DNA from: an uncultured Clostridia bacterium
GTDB taxonomy: Bacteria > Bacillota > Clostridia > Christensenellales > Borkfalkiaceae
Reading direction: 5' to 3'
NCBI GenBank assembly: GCA_905235815.1
Contig: CAJOMT010000001.1
Span: 1-64,000, forward strand
Length of the DNA stretch: 64,000 nt
Shown: positions 43,479 through 51,936 of the stretch, in pieces
How the letters are laid out: every line of letters starts with the position of its first letter
How positions within the stretch are numbered: position 1 is the stretch's first letter
The notes under the pieces: generated by a model
Database searches by the model: none
The model's input: only the letters and a program-made list of their open reading frames with translations
Told to the model about the DNA's origin: nothing
Translations under genes and position numbers: made by a program

Positions 43479-43982
43479 ATGATAAGAGATGAATATAATA
43501 AAAATCAGAGCAAATCGTCGAACTCGGCTGAAAGCAAAAAAAAGTCGTCCATAAGAGACGGCTTAGAAGAAACGGAGAAAATAAGCAAAAGGTCGGCTCG
43601 TAAAAAAGCGAGCATGGGCGAGAGGAATTATTATGCCTATCAAGTAAAGAGATTGCAAGACCTTTCGAGAGCGGTTTCATTTTCGAATAATTTTTCGCTC
43701 GTGATATTTTCCGTGTTATACGTGTTGATATTGGCAGTGTATATATTATTATTGCATAGCGAGACTCCTTACAGTACGGTAAGTTTTATAATATGGAGCA
43801 GTATATATGCGGCGTTCGTTATATGGTATTTAGTTTGGAGATTTGCACTGAAAGCCAAAGTTGCAAAAAAAGCGGAGTTTTACAGAAAGGAACTCGAACG
43901 TATGAGTTTTGAAAGTTTGAGTAAGATAAGCAAAGCGTATAATTTTTATTCTCAAAACGAAAATAGTTCAAACAATGAATGA
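43479..43982 (+). CDS. Hypothetical membrane protein directly downstream of uvrA
   Basis: 167 aa; basic/serine-rich N-terminus (KSSNSAESKKKSSIRDGLEETEKISKRSARKKAS), two TM helices; 3-nt gap from uvrA. Confidence 0.7.
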   Translation: MIRDEYNKNQSKSSNSAESKKKSSIRDGLEETEKISKRSARKKASMGERNYYAYQVKRLQDLSRAVSFSNNFSLVIFSVLYVLILAVYILLLHSETPYSTVSFIIWSSIYAAFVIWYLVWRFALKAKVAKKAEFYRKELERMSFESLSKISKAYNFYSQNENSSNNE

Positions 43983-43995
43983 TAAAATCAAGTAA

Positions 43996-44026
43996 AAGGG
44001 CTATCGCAAGCGGGGCGATAGCCCTT
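43996..44026. terminator. Bidirectional intrinsic terminator
   Basis: AAGGGCTATCGC-AAGCGGG-GCGATAGCCCTT between convergent genes. Confidence 0.75.
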
Positions 44027-44044
44027 GAATTTTATTTTAAAAGT

Positions 44045-44992
44045 TTAGCGACATTCGTCCGCTTTGCCTGCGCAACCCAAAACGTCCTCGAGTTTATGCT
44101 CGACGATTTTTTGTACGTTAGCCCTTGCGTCGCCCAGATATTGTCTTGGGTCGAAGTGATCGGGGTGCTCGACTAAATGCTGACGAATAGCGGCGGTGCA
44201 AGCCATTCTGAGGTCCGAATCGATATTTATCTTGCAAACAGCCATTTCAGCGGCTTTTCTGAGCATTTCTTCGGGGATACCGATAGCGTCCGGCATCTTG
44301 CCGCCGTAAGCGTTAACTGCTTTTACGAATTCTTGCGGAACGGACGACGCTCCGTGAAGAACTATCGGGAATCCGGGCAATCTTTTGCCGACTTCTTCTA
44401 AGATGTCGAATCTGAGTTGCGGTTTTTGACCGGGTTTAAATTTATATGCGCCGTGCGAAGTACCGATTGCGATAGCGAGCGAGTCGATGCCCGTTTTCGT
44501 TGCGAATTCGTATACTTCGTCGGGGTTGGTAAACATAGCGTCGTCGGCGGAAACGTTTACTGCGTCCTCGATGCCTGCGAGTTTACCGAGTTCGGCTTCG
44601 ACCGTTACGTTTCTGTCGTGAGCGTATGCAACGACTTCTTTGGTGATTTTGATATTTTCTTCGAAAGGATATTTCGATGCGTCGATCATAACCGAAGTGA
44701 AGCCGTTATCTATACAACTTTTGCACAGTTCGAAACTGTCGCCGTGGTCTAAGTGCAAAACTATCGGCAAATGCGAAGTTTCCTCTGCCGCCTCTACCAA
44801 ATGTTTAAGGTATACGGGGTTAGCGTACTTTCTTGCGCCGGACGAAACCTGTAAAATCAAAGGTGCGTTTTTTGCAACGCCGGCATTGACTATTCCTTGA
44901 ATTGTTTCCATGTTATTGACGTTGAAAGCGCCTATTGCGTAACCGCCCTTATAGGCCATTTCGAACATCTTTTTAGAATTAACTATCGGCAT
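44045..44992 (-). CDS. fba: Class II fructose-bisphosphate aldolase
   Basis: MPIVNSKKMFEMAYKGGYAIGAFNVNNMETIQGIV, VLHLDHGDSFELCKSCIDNGFTSVMIDAS, LAIAIGTSHGAYKF. Start moved to ATG 44992, which has a GGAGGG RBS. Confidence 0.95.
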   Translation of the reverse strand: MPIVNSKKMFEMAYKGGYAIGAFNVNNMETIQGIVNAGVAKNAPLILQVSSGARKYANPVYLKHLVEAAEETSHLPIVLHLDHGDSFELCKSCIDNGFTSVMIDASKYPFEENIKITKEVVAYAHDRNVTVEAELGKLAGIEDAVNVSADDAMFTNPDEVYEFATKTGIDSLAIAIGTSHGAYKFKPGQKPQLRFDILEEVGKRLPGFPIVLHGASSVPQEFVKAVNAYGGKMPDAIGIPEEMLRKAAEMAVCKINIDSDLRMACTAAIRQHLVEHPDHFDPRQYLGDARANVQKIVEHKLEDVLGCAGKADECR

Positions 44993-45060
44993 ATCAGCCC
45001 TCCATTTATTATTTACAAATACAGTATACACTTTTTTTTTGAAATTTGCAATAAAATAAG

Positions 45061-45089
45061 TTGACAAATATGTTAAATTTTGTTAACAT
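45061..45089 (+). promoter_or_regulatory. Sigma-A promoter for the TM1266/ABC transporter operon
   Basis: TTGACA-N17-TAACAT. Confidence 0.6.
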
Positions 45090-45116
45090 TAAATTACTGA
45101 ATCGATGAATGTTCGG

Positions 45117-45211
45117 AGAGTAAGTGCCATAGACGGATATTTACCTTTTATTTTAAATTTTTTAAAATAACGGCGAGATACCACTATAAATTTGCGATAG
45201 GCACATACTCT
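45117..45211 (+). promoter_or_regulatory. Structured 5' leader, candidate riboswitch-like cis element (class not recognised)
   Basis: Long-range stem AGAGTAAGTGCC (45117-45128) with GGCACATACTCT (45200-45211), one A.A mismatch, enclosing a 10-bp hairpin (45148-45157/45161-45170); ends just before the RBS. Confidence 0.4.
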
Positions 45212-45229
45212 TTTAAGGAGAAGTAAAAA

Positions 45230-45481
45230 ATGAGGATAGCAGTAATAGGAATTGTTATTGAAAAGGACAGGAGCGCAGCCGGAAAGGTGAACGAGATACT
45301 GTCCGAATACGGAGATTACATAATGGGAAGAATGGGAATACCCAGCCCCGAAAACGCAGTTTTCGTGATAAGCGTTATAGTAAAGGCTACCAACGAAACG
45401 ATTTCGGCACTTACCGGTAAACTCGGCAGAATTCCGTCCGTAAACGTCAAATCTGCCGTAACAAATAAAGAAATTATATAA
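45230..45481 (+). CDS. TM1266-type putative regulator of the iron-only hydrogenase system (ACT/NikR-C-like)
   Basis: 83 aa; GIVIEKDRSAAGKVNEILSEYGDYIMGRMGIP...VISVIVKATNETISALTGKLGRIPSVNVKSAV. Confidence 0.8.
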   Translation: MRIAVIGIVIEKDRSAAGKVNEILSEYGDYIMGRMGIPSPENAVFVISVIVKATNETISALTGKLGRIPSVNVKSAVTNKEII

Positions 45482-45493
45482 AAGAGGTACGTT

Positions 45494-46504
45494 ATGAAAA
45501 AATTTATTGCATTGATGTTATCATTCTCGGCTCTCTTAATGCTGTTTGCATGCGGCGCGGGAAATGAAAGCGGGTCCGACAAAAAAGAATTGAACGAAGT
45601 TACTTTAACTTTGGGCGTCGTAGACGGAGCGCCGTCTTTGGCGGTTACAAACGTTTTGGCGGATGGATTTACCTACGTCGACGGAAACACGGAGTATACG
45701 TTAGAAGTGGAACTTGTCGGCGGAGCGCCTGACATAAGAGCGGGACTTATAAACGGAAGTTACGATTTGGCGATAGCGCCTTTGAATTTGGCGGCGGCGA
45801 TATATAACGCAAAGCCCGAACTCGGCATAAAACTTGCTTCCGTAAATATATTCGGTTGTCTTTATATGATAGGCGATAACGCCATAGAAGATTTATCAAA
45901 GTTAAAGGGCAAGACCGTAATAAGCGTTGGCGCCGGCGGTACTCCGGACGTAGTACTCAGGAATTTGCTCGGCAAAAACGGTATCGGAATAAACGCCGAA
46001 GGCGAAAATGACGGCGAAAAGGTAACAATAACTTACGCCGACGATTCAACGGGCGTAGTACAAGCGCTCAGCAAAGGCGAGGCAGATTTTGCGATTTTGG
46101 GCGAGCCTGCCGTAACGACGCTTTCAAACAGACTCGGAAAATGCGTTGCGCTCGATATGCAAGCGGAATGGAAAAAGGCATACGGCGACGTAAATTTCGT
46201 GCAAGCCGGATTATTCGTTACGGGCAACGTTTCGAGTTCTTTGACAAAAGCGATCGTGTCAAAACTTTCTGAAAATGCCGATTACGTAAACGACAATATC
46301 GATAAGCTGACTGAAATTTTCACAAGCGCAAACAGCACTTTAAAGAGCACTGCGTTTTCGCAGGCCTTGATAGAAAGGTGTAATATAGGTTGCAGAGGGG
46401 CGTCAGAAGTAAAAGAGGACGTAGTGAGGTTTTTGACTGCGGTATACGAGTACAATGCGAGTCAGGTCGGAGGAAAGTTACCGTCTGATGAGTTTTATAT
46501 ATAA
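45494..46504 (+). CDS. ABC transporter substrate-binding lipoprotein (NMT1/SsuA-like)
   Basis: Lipobox LLMLFACG; type-2 periplasmic binding fold pattern; DLSKLKGKTVISVGAGGTPDVVLRNLL. Confidence 0.85.
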   Translation: MKKFIALMLSFSALLMLFACGAGNESGSDKKELNEVTLTLGVVDGAPSLAVTNVLADGFTYVDGNTEYTLEVELVGGAPDIRAGLINGSYDLAIAPLNLAAAIYNAKPELGIKLASVNIFGCLYMIGDNAIEDLSKLKGKTVISVGAGGTPDVVLRNLLGKNGIGINAEGENDGEKVTITYADDSTGVVQALSKGEADFAILGEPAVTTLSNRLGKCVALDMQAEWKKAYGDVNFVQAGLFVTGNVSSSLTKAIVSKLSENADYVNDNIDKLTEIFTSANSTLKSTAFSQALIERCNIGCRGASEVKEDVVRFLTAVYEYNASQVGGKLPSDEFYI

Positions 46505-47290
46505 ATGAAAGTATTAAAGAAGATAGGTCTGCCGCTGCTTGCCGCCGCAATAATTATAGCAATTTTGTATTTGGCGGCAAGTGCGATAGGCAGTGAATTG
46601 ATATTGCCGTCGCCGACAGTGATATTTAAAGAGTTTTTCGGATTATTAAAGACGAAAATTTTCTATCGCGAACTCGCAATGAATTTGTGGCGTTCGTTTT
46701 ATAGTTTTGCTTTGGCGTTTTTGCTTGCCGCATTTTTTGCTACGGTGATGAGTATGAGCGAGGTCGCCGAAAAACTTTTCAATCCTTTCATAATGGTTAT
46801 GAGGGCTATTCCGACGATATCGGTAATACTTTGGGTACTGATGATTTTTAAAAGCGACGCAAGTCCGGCGGCAATATCTTTCATCGTAATTTTCCCAATG
46901 CTTTATTCTGCGGTAATATCCACCGTAAAAGCGAGGGATAGAAAACTTGACGAGGTCGCAAAGGTTTACGGCATAAAAAAATCCGACGTAATATTCAAAA
47001 TGATTTTGCCGGACGTAGGGGAGAGGCTGATACCGCAGATAGCTTCCACTTTTGCGTTTAACGTCAAGTTGATTATAGCCGGCGAGGCGTTGTCTTATAC
47101 GAAACTCAGCCTCGGCAGGGAGATGAAGATTGCCAATGCCAATCTCGAAACGGCGAGGCTGTTGGCGCTCACTGTGGCGGTCGTACTTTTGAGCATAATT
47201 GCGGAATACGTTTTGATAGGAATATGGCAAATTTCAAAGAGGGCTGTTTATGGATATACTCGTAGAAAAATTGACAAAAATTTACGATAA
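46505..47290 (+). CDS. ABC transporter permease (BPD_transp_1, nitrate/sulfonate/taurine-type)
   Basis: 261 aa, ~6 TM, EAA-like loop DEVAKVYGIKKSDVIFKMILPDVGERLIPQI. Confidence 0.88.
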   Translation: MKVLKKIGLPLLAAAIIIAILYLAASAIGSELILPSPTVIFKEFFGLLKTKIFYRELAMNLWRSFYSFALAFLLAAFFATVMSMSEVAEKLFNPFIMVMRAIPTISVILWVLMIFKSDASPAAISFIVIFPMLYSAVISTVKARDRKLDEVAKVYGIKKSDVIFKMILPDVGERLIPQIASTFAFNVKLIIAGEALSYTKLSLGREMKIANANLETARLLALTVAVVLLSIIAEYVLIGIWQISKRAVYGYTRRKIDKNLR

Positions 47291-47939
47291 AAAAACCGTG
47301 CTCGATAATTTTTCGATTAAATTCGAAGAAGGCAAGGTGTCTGCGGTAATGGGCCGTTCGGGAGTCGGGAAAACGACGCTTTTAAACTGTATTGCCTCTC
47401 TTACGGATTACAGCGGAAATATCAGCGGAGTTGACGGCGTTTCGTATATTTTTCAAGAGGACAGACTTGTTCCGTACCTTAGCGTTTACGGCAATTTAGA
47501 GATGGTCTGTACCGATTATGACAGACATAAAAGTTCGCAAAAAATCAGAGAAATACTTGAAAAAGTGCAATTATTGGATAAGGCGACGTCATTGGCTTCG
47601 AACTTGTCCGGAGGAGAGAAAAAGAGGGTTGCGCTCGCTCGTGCTTTCTTATCCGAAAAAAGCGTTATGCTTTTAGACGAGCCTTTAAATTCTTTGGATA
47701 TAGGTTTAAAACTTCGCTTCAACGAATACTTTTTAAATCTGATAAAGGAAGATAAAAAGACTGCGGTATTCGTAACGCACGATATAGACGAGGCGCTCTA
47801 CGTTGCGGACTCGGTGTATGCGATAGATCGTAGCGGCGCCGTATACAGTCACAATTTTGCCGCCGACAAGTACGATAGAAAGATAACTTGTGAGGAGTGT
47901 TTGCAAGTAAAGGAAGAATTAATCAAATTTTTGGTATAA
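47250..47939 (+). CDS. ABC transporter ATP-binding protein
   Basis: Walker A GRSGVGKTTLL, LSGGEKKRVALARAFL signature, Walker B VMLLDEPLNSLD; overlaps the permease by 41 nt. Confidence 0.92.
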   Translation: MDILVEKLTKIYDKKTVLDNFSIKFEEGKVSAVMGRSGVGKTTLLNCIASLTDYSGNISGVDGVSYIFQEDRLVPYLSVYGNLEMVCTDYDRHKSSQKIREILEKVQLLDKATSLASNLSGGEKKRVALARAFLSEKSVMLLDEPLNSLDIGLKLRFNEYFLNLIKEDKKTAVFVTHDIDEALYVADSVYAIDRSGAVYSHNFAADKYDRKITCEECLQVKEELIKFLV

Positions 47940-48038
47940 AAATTTTATTTGGGTCAACAATAATTGTATACGCAGAGAACCCCGATATCGATTTATTACA
48001 TAAAATATAGTGGGGGCTTTGCATAGAGAGGACCTGAA

Positions 48039-48392
48039 ATGATTAAAAGAGGAGAACTTTACTATGCGGATCTCAGTCCTGTGGTCGGGAGCGAGCAGGG
48101 CGGGATAAGACCCGTACTCGTAGTGCAAAATAACGTTGGGAACAAATATAGTCCCACTGTGATAGCGGCGGCGGTAACCAGCAAAATGAATAAAGCGAGG
48201 TTGCCGACGCATATAGAACTAAATGCCGAGGAATACGGACTGAATAAAGATTCGGTCGTCCTGCTCGAGCAGATTCGCACGCTCGACAAGCGCAGACTAA
48301 AAGAGCGAATAGGCGAATTGCCGATTTCTACTATGAGGCTCGTGAACGACGCTCTTATGATAAGTCTCGGCTTTGCCGAAAAAACTGTATAA
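48039..48392 (+). CDS. mazF: MazF/PemK family endoribonuclease toxin
   Basis: [49 protein letters not shown]...[10 protein letters not shown]; no antitoxin ORF immediately upstream. Confidence 0.9.
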   Translation: MIKRGELYYADLSPVVGSEQGGIRPVLVVQNNVGNKYSPTVIAAAVTSKMNKARLPTHIELNAEEYGLNKDSVVLLEQIRTLDKRRLKERIGELPISTMRLVNDALMISLGFAEKTV

Positions 48393-48435
48393 AAAATGCG
48401 GGCAAGATTCATTTAGCGAATCTTGCCCGCATTTT
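48393..48435 (+). terminator. Intrinsic terminator after mazF
   Basis: AAAATGCGGGCAAGATTC-ATTTAGC-GAATCTTGCCCGCATTTT, 18-bp stem. Confidence 0.85.
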
Positions 48436-48536
48436 AAATTATTCCGTAAAAATCATTGATTTATTTTAATATATCTGTTAAAATAAATATAGGTATTATA
48501 ATAATACATTCAGGTAATACGTTCAGAGGTGTTTTT

Positions 48537-49001
48537 ATGGACAAATGGGACAAGCGTTTTTCCGAAATGGCGCAGTTTGTGGCAGGCTGGTCGAGTTGTT
48601 ATCAGCCCAACAGACAAGTCGGAGCGGTAATAGTAAGAAACAAGCGCGTTTTGACTACGGGTTATAACGGAGCGCCGAGCGGAATACAAAGTTGTAAGGA
48701 TAGAGGCGAATGTCTGCGCAGGATAAACAATATTCCGAGCGGTACTCAACTCGAAATGTGCTATGCTGTGCATGCGGAGGAGAATGCGATAGCGCAAGCG
48801 GCAAAACTCGGAGTATCCGTCGAGGGCGCAACGCTATACTGTACACATCAACCTTGCATAATATGCTGTAAGATGATAATAAATTCAGGCATAAAACGGG
48901 TGGTTTATAAAGACGGCTATCCGAACGAATTTTCATTGAAATTATTTAACGAAGCGAAAGTTTCTGTCGAACAGATAAAAGACGATATGGAGGAAGTATG
49001 A
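48537..49001 (+). CDS. dCMP deaminase / ComEB-type cytidine deaminase
   Basis: TGYNGAPSG, CYAVHAEENAIAQAA, TLYCTHQPCIICCKMIINSGIKRVVY. Start moved to ATG 48537. Confidence 0.92.
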   Translation: MDKWDKRFSEMAQFVAGWSSCYQPNRQVGAVIVRNKRVLTTGYNGAPSGIQSCKDRGECLRRINNIPSGTQLEMCYAVHAEENAIAQAAKLGVSVEGATLYCTHQPCIICCKMIINSGIKRVVYKDGYPNEFSLKLFNEAKVSVEQIKDDMEEV

Positions 49002-49519
49002 ATACGAACCCGATAGTAACAATAGAAATGGAAAACGGCAAGAGTATATACGTTGAATTATATCCCGAAATTGCGCCGAACACGGTAAACAATTTTATAT
49101 CGCTTGTCGGCAGCGGATTTTACGACGGACTATGTTTCCATAGGGTAATATCCGGATTTATGATACAGGGCGGAGATCCCAAGGGGAACGGCACGGGCGG
49201 ACCGGGCTATACGATAAGAGGCGAGTTTACGAAGAACGGCTTTAAAAACGATTTACCCCATAAAAGAGGCGTTATATCGATGGCACGTTCAATGATGCCT
49301 AACAGCGCCGGATCGCAATTTTTCATAATGCACGCCGACGCGCCGCATTTAGACGGACAATACGCCGCATTCGGCAGAGTTATCGACGGAATGGACGTAG
49401 TAGACGAGATAGCTGAAACCAACGTCGATTACGACGATAAGCCGTTAAAGGCTCAGATTATGAAGAAGGTAACCGTAGATACGTGCGGAATAGAATACGA
49501 ACCACCGGAGAAGTATTAA
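48998..49519 (+). CDS. Cyclophilin-type peptidyl-prolyl cis-trans isomerase
   Basis: FHRVISGFMIQGGDPKGNGTGGPGYTIRGEF, ISMARSMMPNSAGSQFFIM. Confidence 0.95.
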   Translation: MNTNPIVTIEMENGKSIYVELYPEIAPNTVNNFISLVGSGFYDGLCFHRVISGFMIQGGDPKGNGTGGPGYTIRGEFTKNGFKNDLPHKRGVISMARSMMPNSAGSQFFIMHADAPHLDGQYAAFGRVIDGMDVVDEIAETNVDYDDKPLKAQIMKKVTVDTCGIEYEPPEKY

Positions 49520-49533
49520 GCATATAAATAATT

Positions 49534-50304
49534 ATGCTGATTGCGGATTTTCACAACGATATTTTAACTTCGAAAAACTTTTCAAAACTTCCTGAAAGTT
49601 ATAGCCAGAACAAGATAGTAACCGCCGTATATAACGACGGCAGACCGTTTGCAGACGCTCTGCGCCTTGCCGAAGTCGGCGAGCTGATTGCATTCGAGGA
49701 TTTGGGTTATAAGGACGTCGACGTGGATGCGGTGATAAGTAAGCGCCCGAAATACGTAGGAATTACGTGGAACGGCGAGAACAAGTTCGGCTACGGCTGT
49801 AATTTTACCGAAGGTTTAAAGGGCGAGGGCATATCGCTTATAAGAGCGTTAAATAAGGCAGGGATAGCGGTTGATACCGCGCATATCTCAAAAGGCGGAT
49901 TTAAAGACGTTATAGACAACGCCGAAAAAGTGGTAAATTCTCATACTTGTTTTAACGGTGTATATCGACATAAGAGAAATCTGGACGATTGGCAATTAGA
50001 TTTGTTAGTTCGTCGTGGCGCTATGGTCGGAGTTACGTTTTGCGGCTATTTTATGACGGATAGAAAGACGTGTGAAATTTCCGATTTAACTGCGGAAATA
50101 GATTATTTTGCGCAGCGTTACGGGATAAATAATCTGTGTTTGGGCACGGATTATTACGGGAGCGATTTTTTCCCGAGCGGACTTAATGATTATAATGATT
50201 TTTATCTTTTAGAGGAGAGCCTGATTCGGCTCGGCTATAAAAGAGAGGACGTTGAAAAAATATTTTACGGCAATTTAAACGAATTTTTGGAGAACGATCG
50301 ATGA
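49534..50304 (+). CDS. Membrane dipeptidase (M19)-like protein
   Basis: IADFHNDILT, GIAVDTAHISKGGFKDVID, VNSHT, LGTDYYG; short relative to typical M19. Confidence 0.75.
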   Translation: MLIADFHNDILTSKNFSKLPESYSQNKIVTAVYNDGRPFADALRLAEVGELIAFEDLGYKDVDVDAVISKRPKYVGITWNGENKFGYGCNFTEGLKGEGISLIRALNKAGIAVDTAHISKGGFKDVIDNAEKVVNSHTCFNGVYRHKRNLDDWQLDLLVRRGAMVGVTFCGYFMTDRKTCEISDLTAEIDYFAQRYGINNLCLGTDYYGSDFFPSGLNDYNDFYLLEESLIRLGYKREDVEKIFYGNLNEFLENDR

Positions 50305-51734
50305 ACGATGAAATTTACGAAAATCCGCTCGTAACGAGGTATTCGAGTGCGGAAATGGCGAAAAATTTTTCGGACGAAAAGCGCTTTAAACTTTTTCGTA
50401 AATTATGGGTTGCTTTAGCGGAGAGCGAAAAGGAACTCGGCTTGCCTATTTCGGACAAGCAGATAGAAGAATTGAAAGCGAACGAGGATAATCTGAATCC
50501 GGAAGTCGCCAAAGAATACGAAAAATCTTTGCGCCACGACGTAATGGCGCAAGTGTACGCATACGGAGAACAATGTCCGACTGCGAAGCCTATAATTCAT
50601 TTAGGTGCAACGAGTTGTTTCGTAACATGCAATTCCGAACTCATAATTATGAGCGACGCGCTCGATATAATCGAGAGAAAGCTCGTAAACGTAATAGATA
50701 AACTCAGCAAGTTTGCAATGCAATATAAAGGCGTTGCAACGCTCGGATATACTCATCTTCAACCTGCGCAGCTTACCACGGTCGGCAAGCGTGCGACTCT
50801 TTGGCTTAACGACCTCGTTATGGACTATGAATCTTTGCAAGCCCTTAAAGCCAAGTTTAAATTGCGTGGAGTAAAGGGTACAACCGGAACTCAGGCGAGT
50901 TTTTTGGATCTTTTCGGCGGCGACGATGAAAAAGTGAAAGAACTTGAAAGGAAAGTCGTAGAAAAGATGGGATATAAAAAGGTTTATCCGGTAACGGGGC
51001 AGACATATCCGAGGAAATATGATTATAGCGTATTATGCGTATTGTCCGAGATAGCGCAGAGCGCCTATAAATTTGCTAACGACATAAGAATACTTCAAAG
51101 TATGAAAGAAATAGAGGAGCCGTTTGAGAAAACGCAGATAGGCTCGTCGGCAATGGCGTATAAGAGGAATCCGATGCGCTCGGAAAGGATATGTTCTCTT
51201 GCGAGATACGTGTTATCTTTGCCGATAAATTCCGCTATTACCTCGTCCACGCAGTGGTTTGAAAGGACTTTGGACGATTCGGCGAACCGCAGAATAGTAA
51301 ATGCGCAAGCGTTTATGGCGGTGGACGGAATATTGAATTTGTATATGAACGTAGCCGAAAATCTCGTGGTATACGAAAAAGTCATAGAAAAGCACGTTGC
51401 GGCGGAACTTCCGTTTATGGCGACGGAGAACATAATGATGGAATGTGTAAAGGCAGGCGGCGACAGACAAGAACTGCACGAAAGGATAAGAGTTTTGTCT
51501 ATGGAGGCAGGGAGAAACGTCAAAGAACGAGGCGAAGAAAACAATTTGCTCGAACTTATAAGGCAAGATAAGGCGTTCGAGGCAGTATGGGATAGGCTTG
51601 ACGAGATAGTTGACTCCCGAAAATTTATCGGGCGAGCGGAGAAGCAAGTCGAGGAATACGTCGGCGAATATATAGAGCCGATATTAAAGTCAAATAAGTC
51701 GCTTTTAGGCGAAAAGGGTAAAGTGATGGTGTAG
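50301..51734 (+). CDS. purB: Adenylosuccinate lyase
   Basis: IHLGATSCFVTCNSELI, GYTHLQPAQLTTVGKRATLW, QIGSSAMAYKRNPMRSERICSLAR signature. Confidence 0.95.
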   Translation: MNDEIYENPLVTRYSSAEMAKNFSDEKRFKLFRKLWVALAESEKELGLPISDKQIEELKANEDNLNPEVAKEYEKSLRHDVMAQVYAYGEQCPTAKPIIHLGATSCFVTCNSELIIMSDALDIIERKLVNVIDKLSKFAMQYKGVATLGYTHLQPAQLTTVGKRATLWLNDLVMDYESLQALKAKFKLRGVKGTTGTQASFLDLFGGDDEKVKELERKVVEKMGYKKVYPVTGQTYPRKYDYSVLCVLSEIAQSAYKFANDIRILQSMKEIEEPFEKTQIGSSAMAYKRNPMRSERICSLARYVLSLPINSAITSSTQWFERTLDDSANRRIVNAQAFMAVDGILNLYMNVAENLVVYEKVIEKHVAAELPFMATENIMMECVKAGGDRQELHERIRVLSMEAGRNVKERGEENNLLELIRQDKAFEAVWDRLDEIVDSRKFIGRAEKQVEEYVGEYIEPILKSNKSLLGEKGKVMV

Positions 51735-51737
51735 AAT

Positions 51738-51920
51738 ATGCAGTATAAAGTTTATTGTCTTTTAAAGGCTCAAGAGAGCGGACAGCAAGATAAAATCGTG
51801 CGTGTGAAAGTGATTGCGGAATGTATTTCCGAGGCTTTGACTAAGGCAAAAGAGTTGTTTTCGAAAAAACTCAGAGAGCGCAAATTCAACGTCTTTATGT
51901 ACGAAACTTATGGTAAATAG
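51738..51920 (+). CDS. Small hypothetical protein (60 aa)
   Basis: MQYKVYCLLKAQESGQQDKIVRVKVIAECISEALTKAKELFSKKLRERKFNVFMYETYGK; 3-nt gap from purB, followed by an RBS and the next gene. Confidence 0.55.
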   Translation: MQYKVYCLLKAQESGQQDKIVRVKVIAECISEALTKAKELFSKKLRERKFNVFMYETYGK

Positions 51921-51936
51921 AAGGGAGGTAAGAAAA

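Noticed and set aside
47940-48038. Hidden mazE antitoxin upstream of mazF
   Set aside because: The ORF track shows no + strand ORF there and none was seen by eye. The gap is only ~100 nt.
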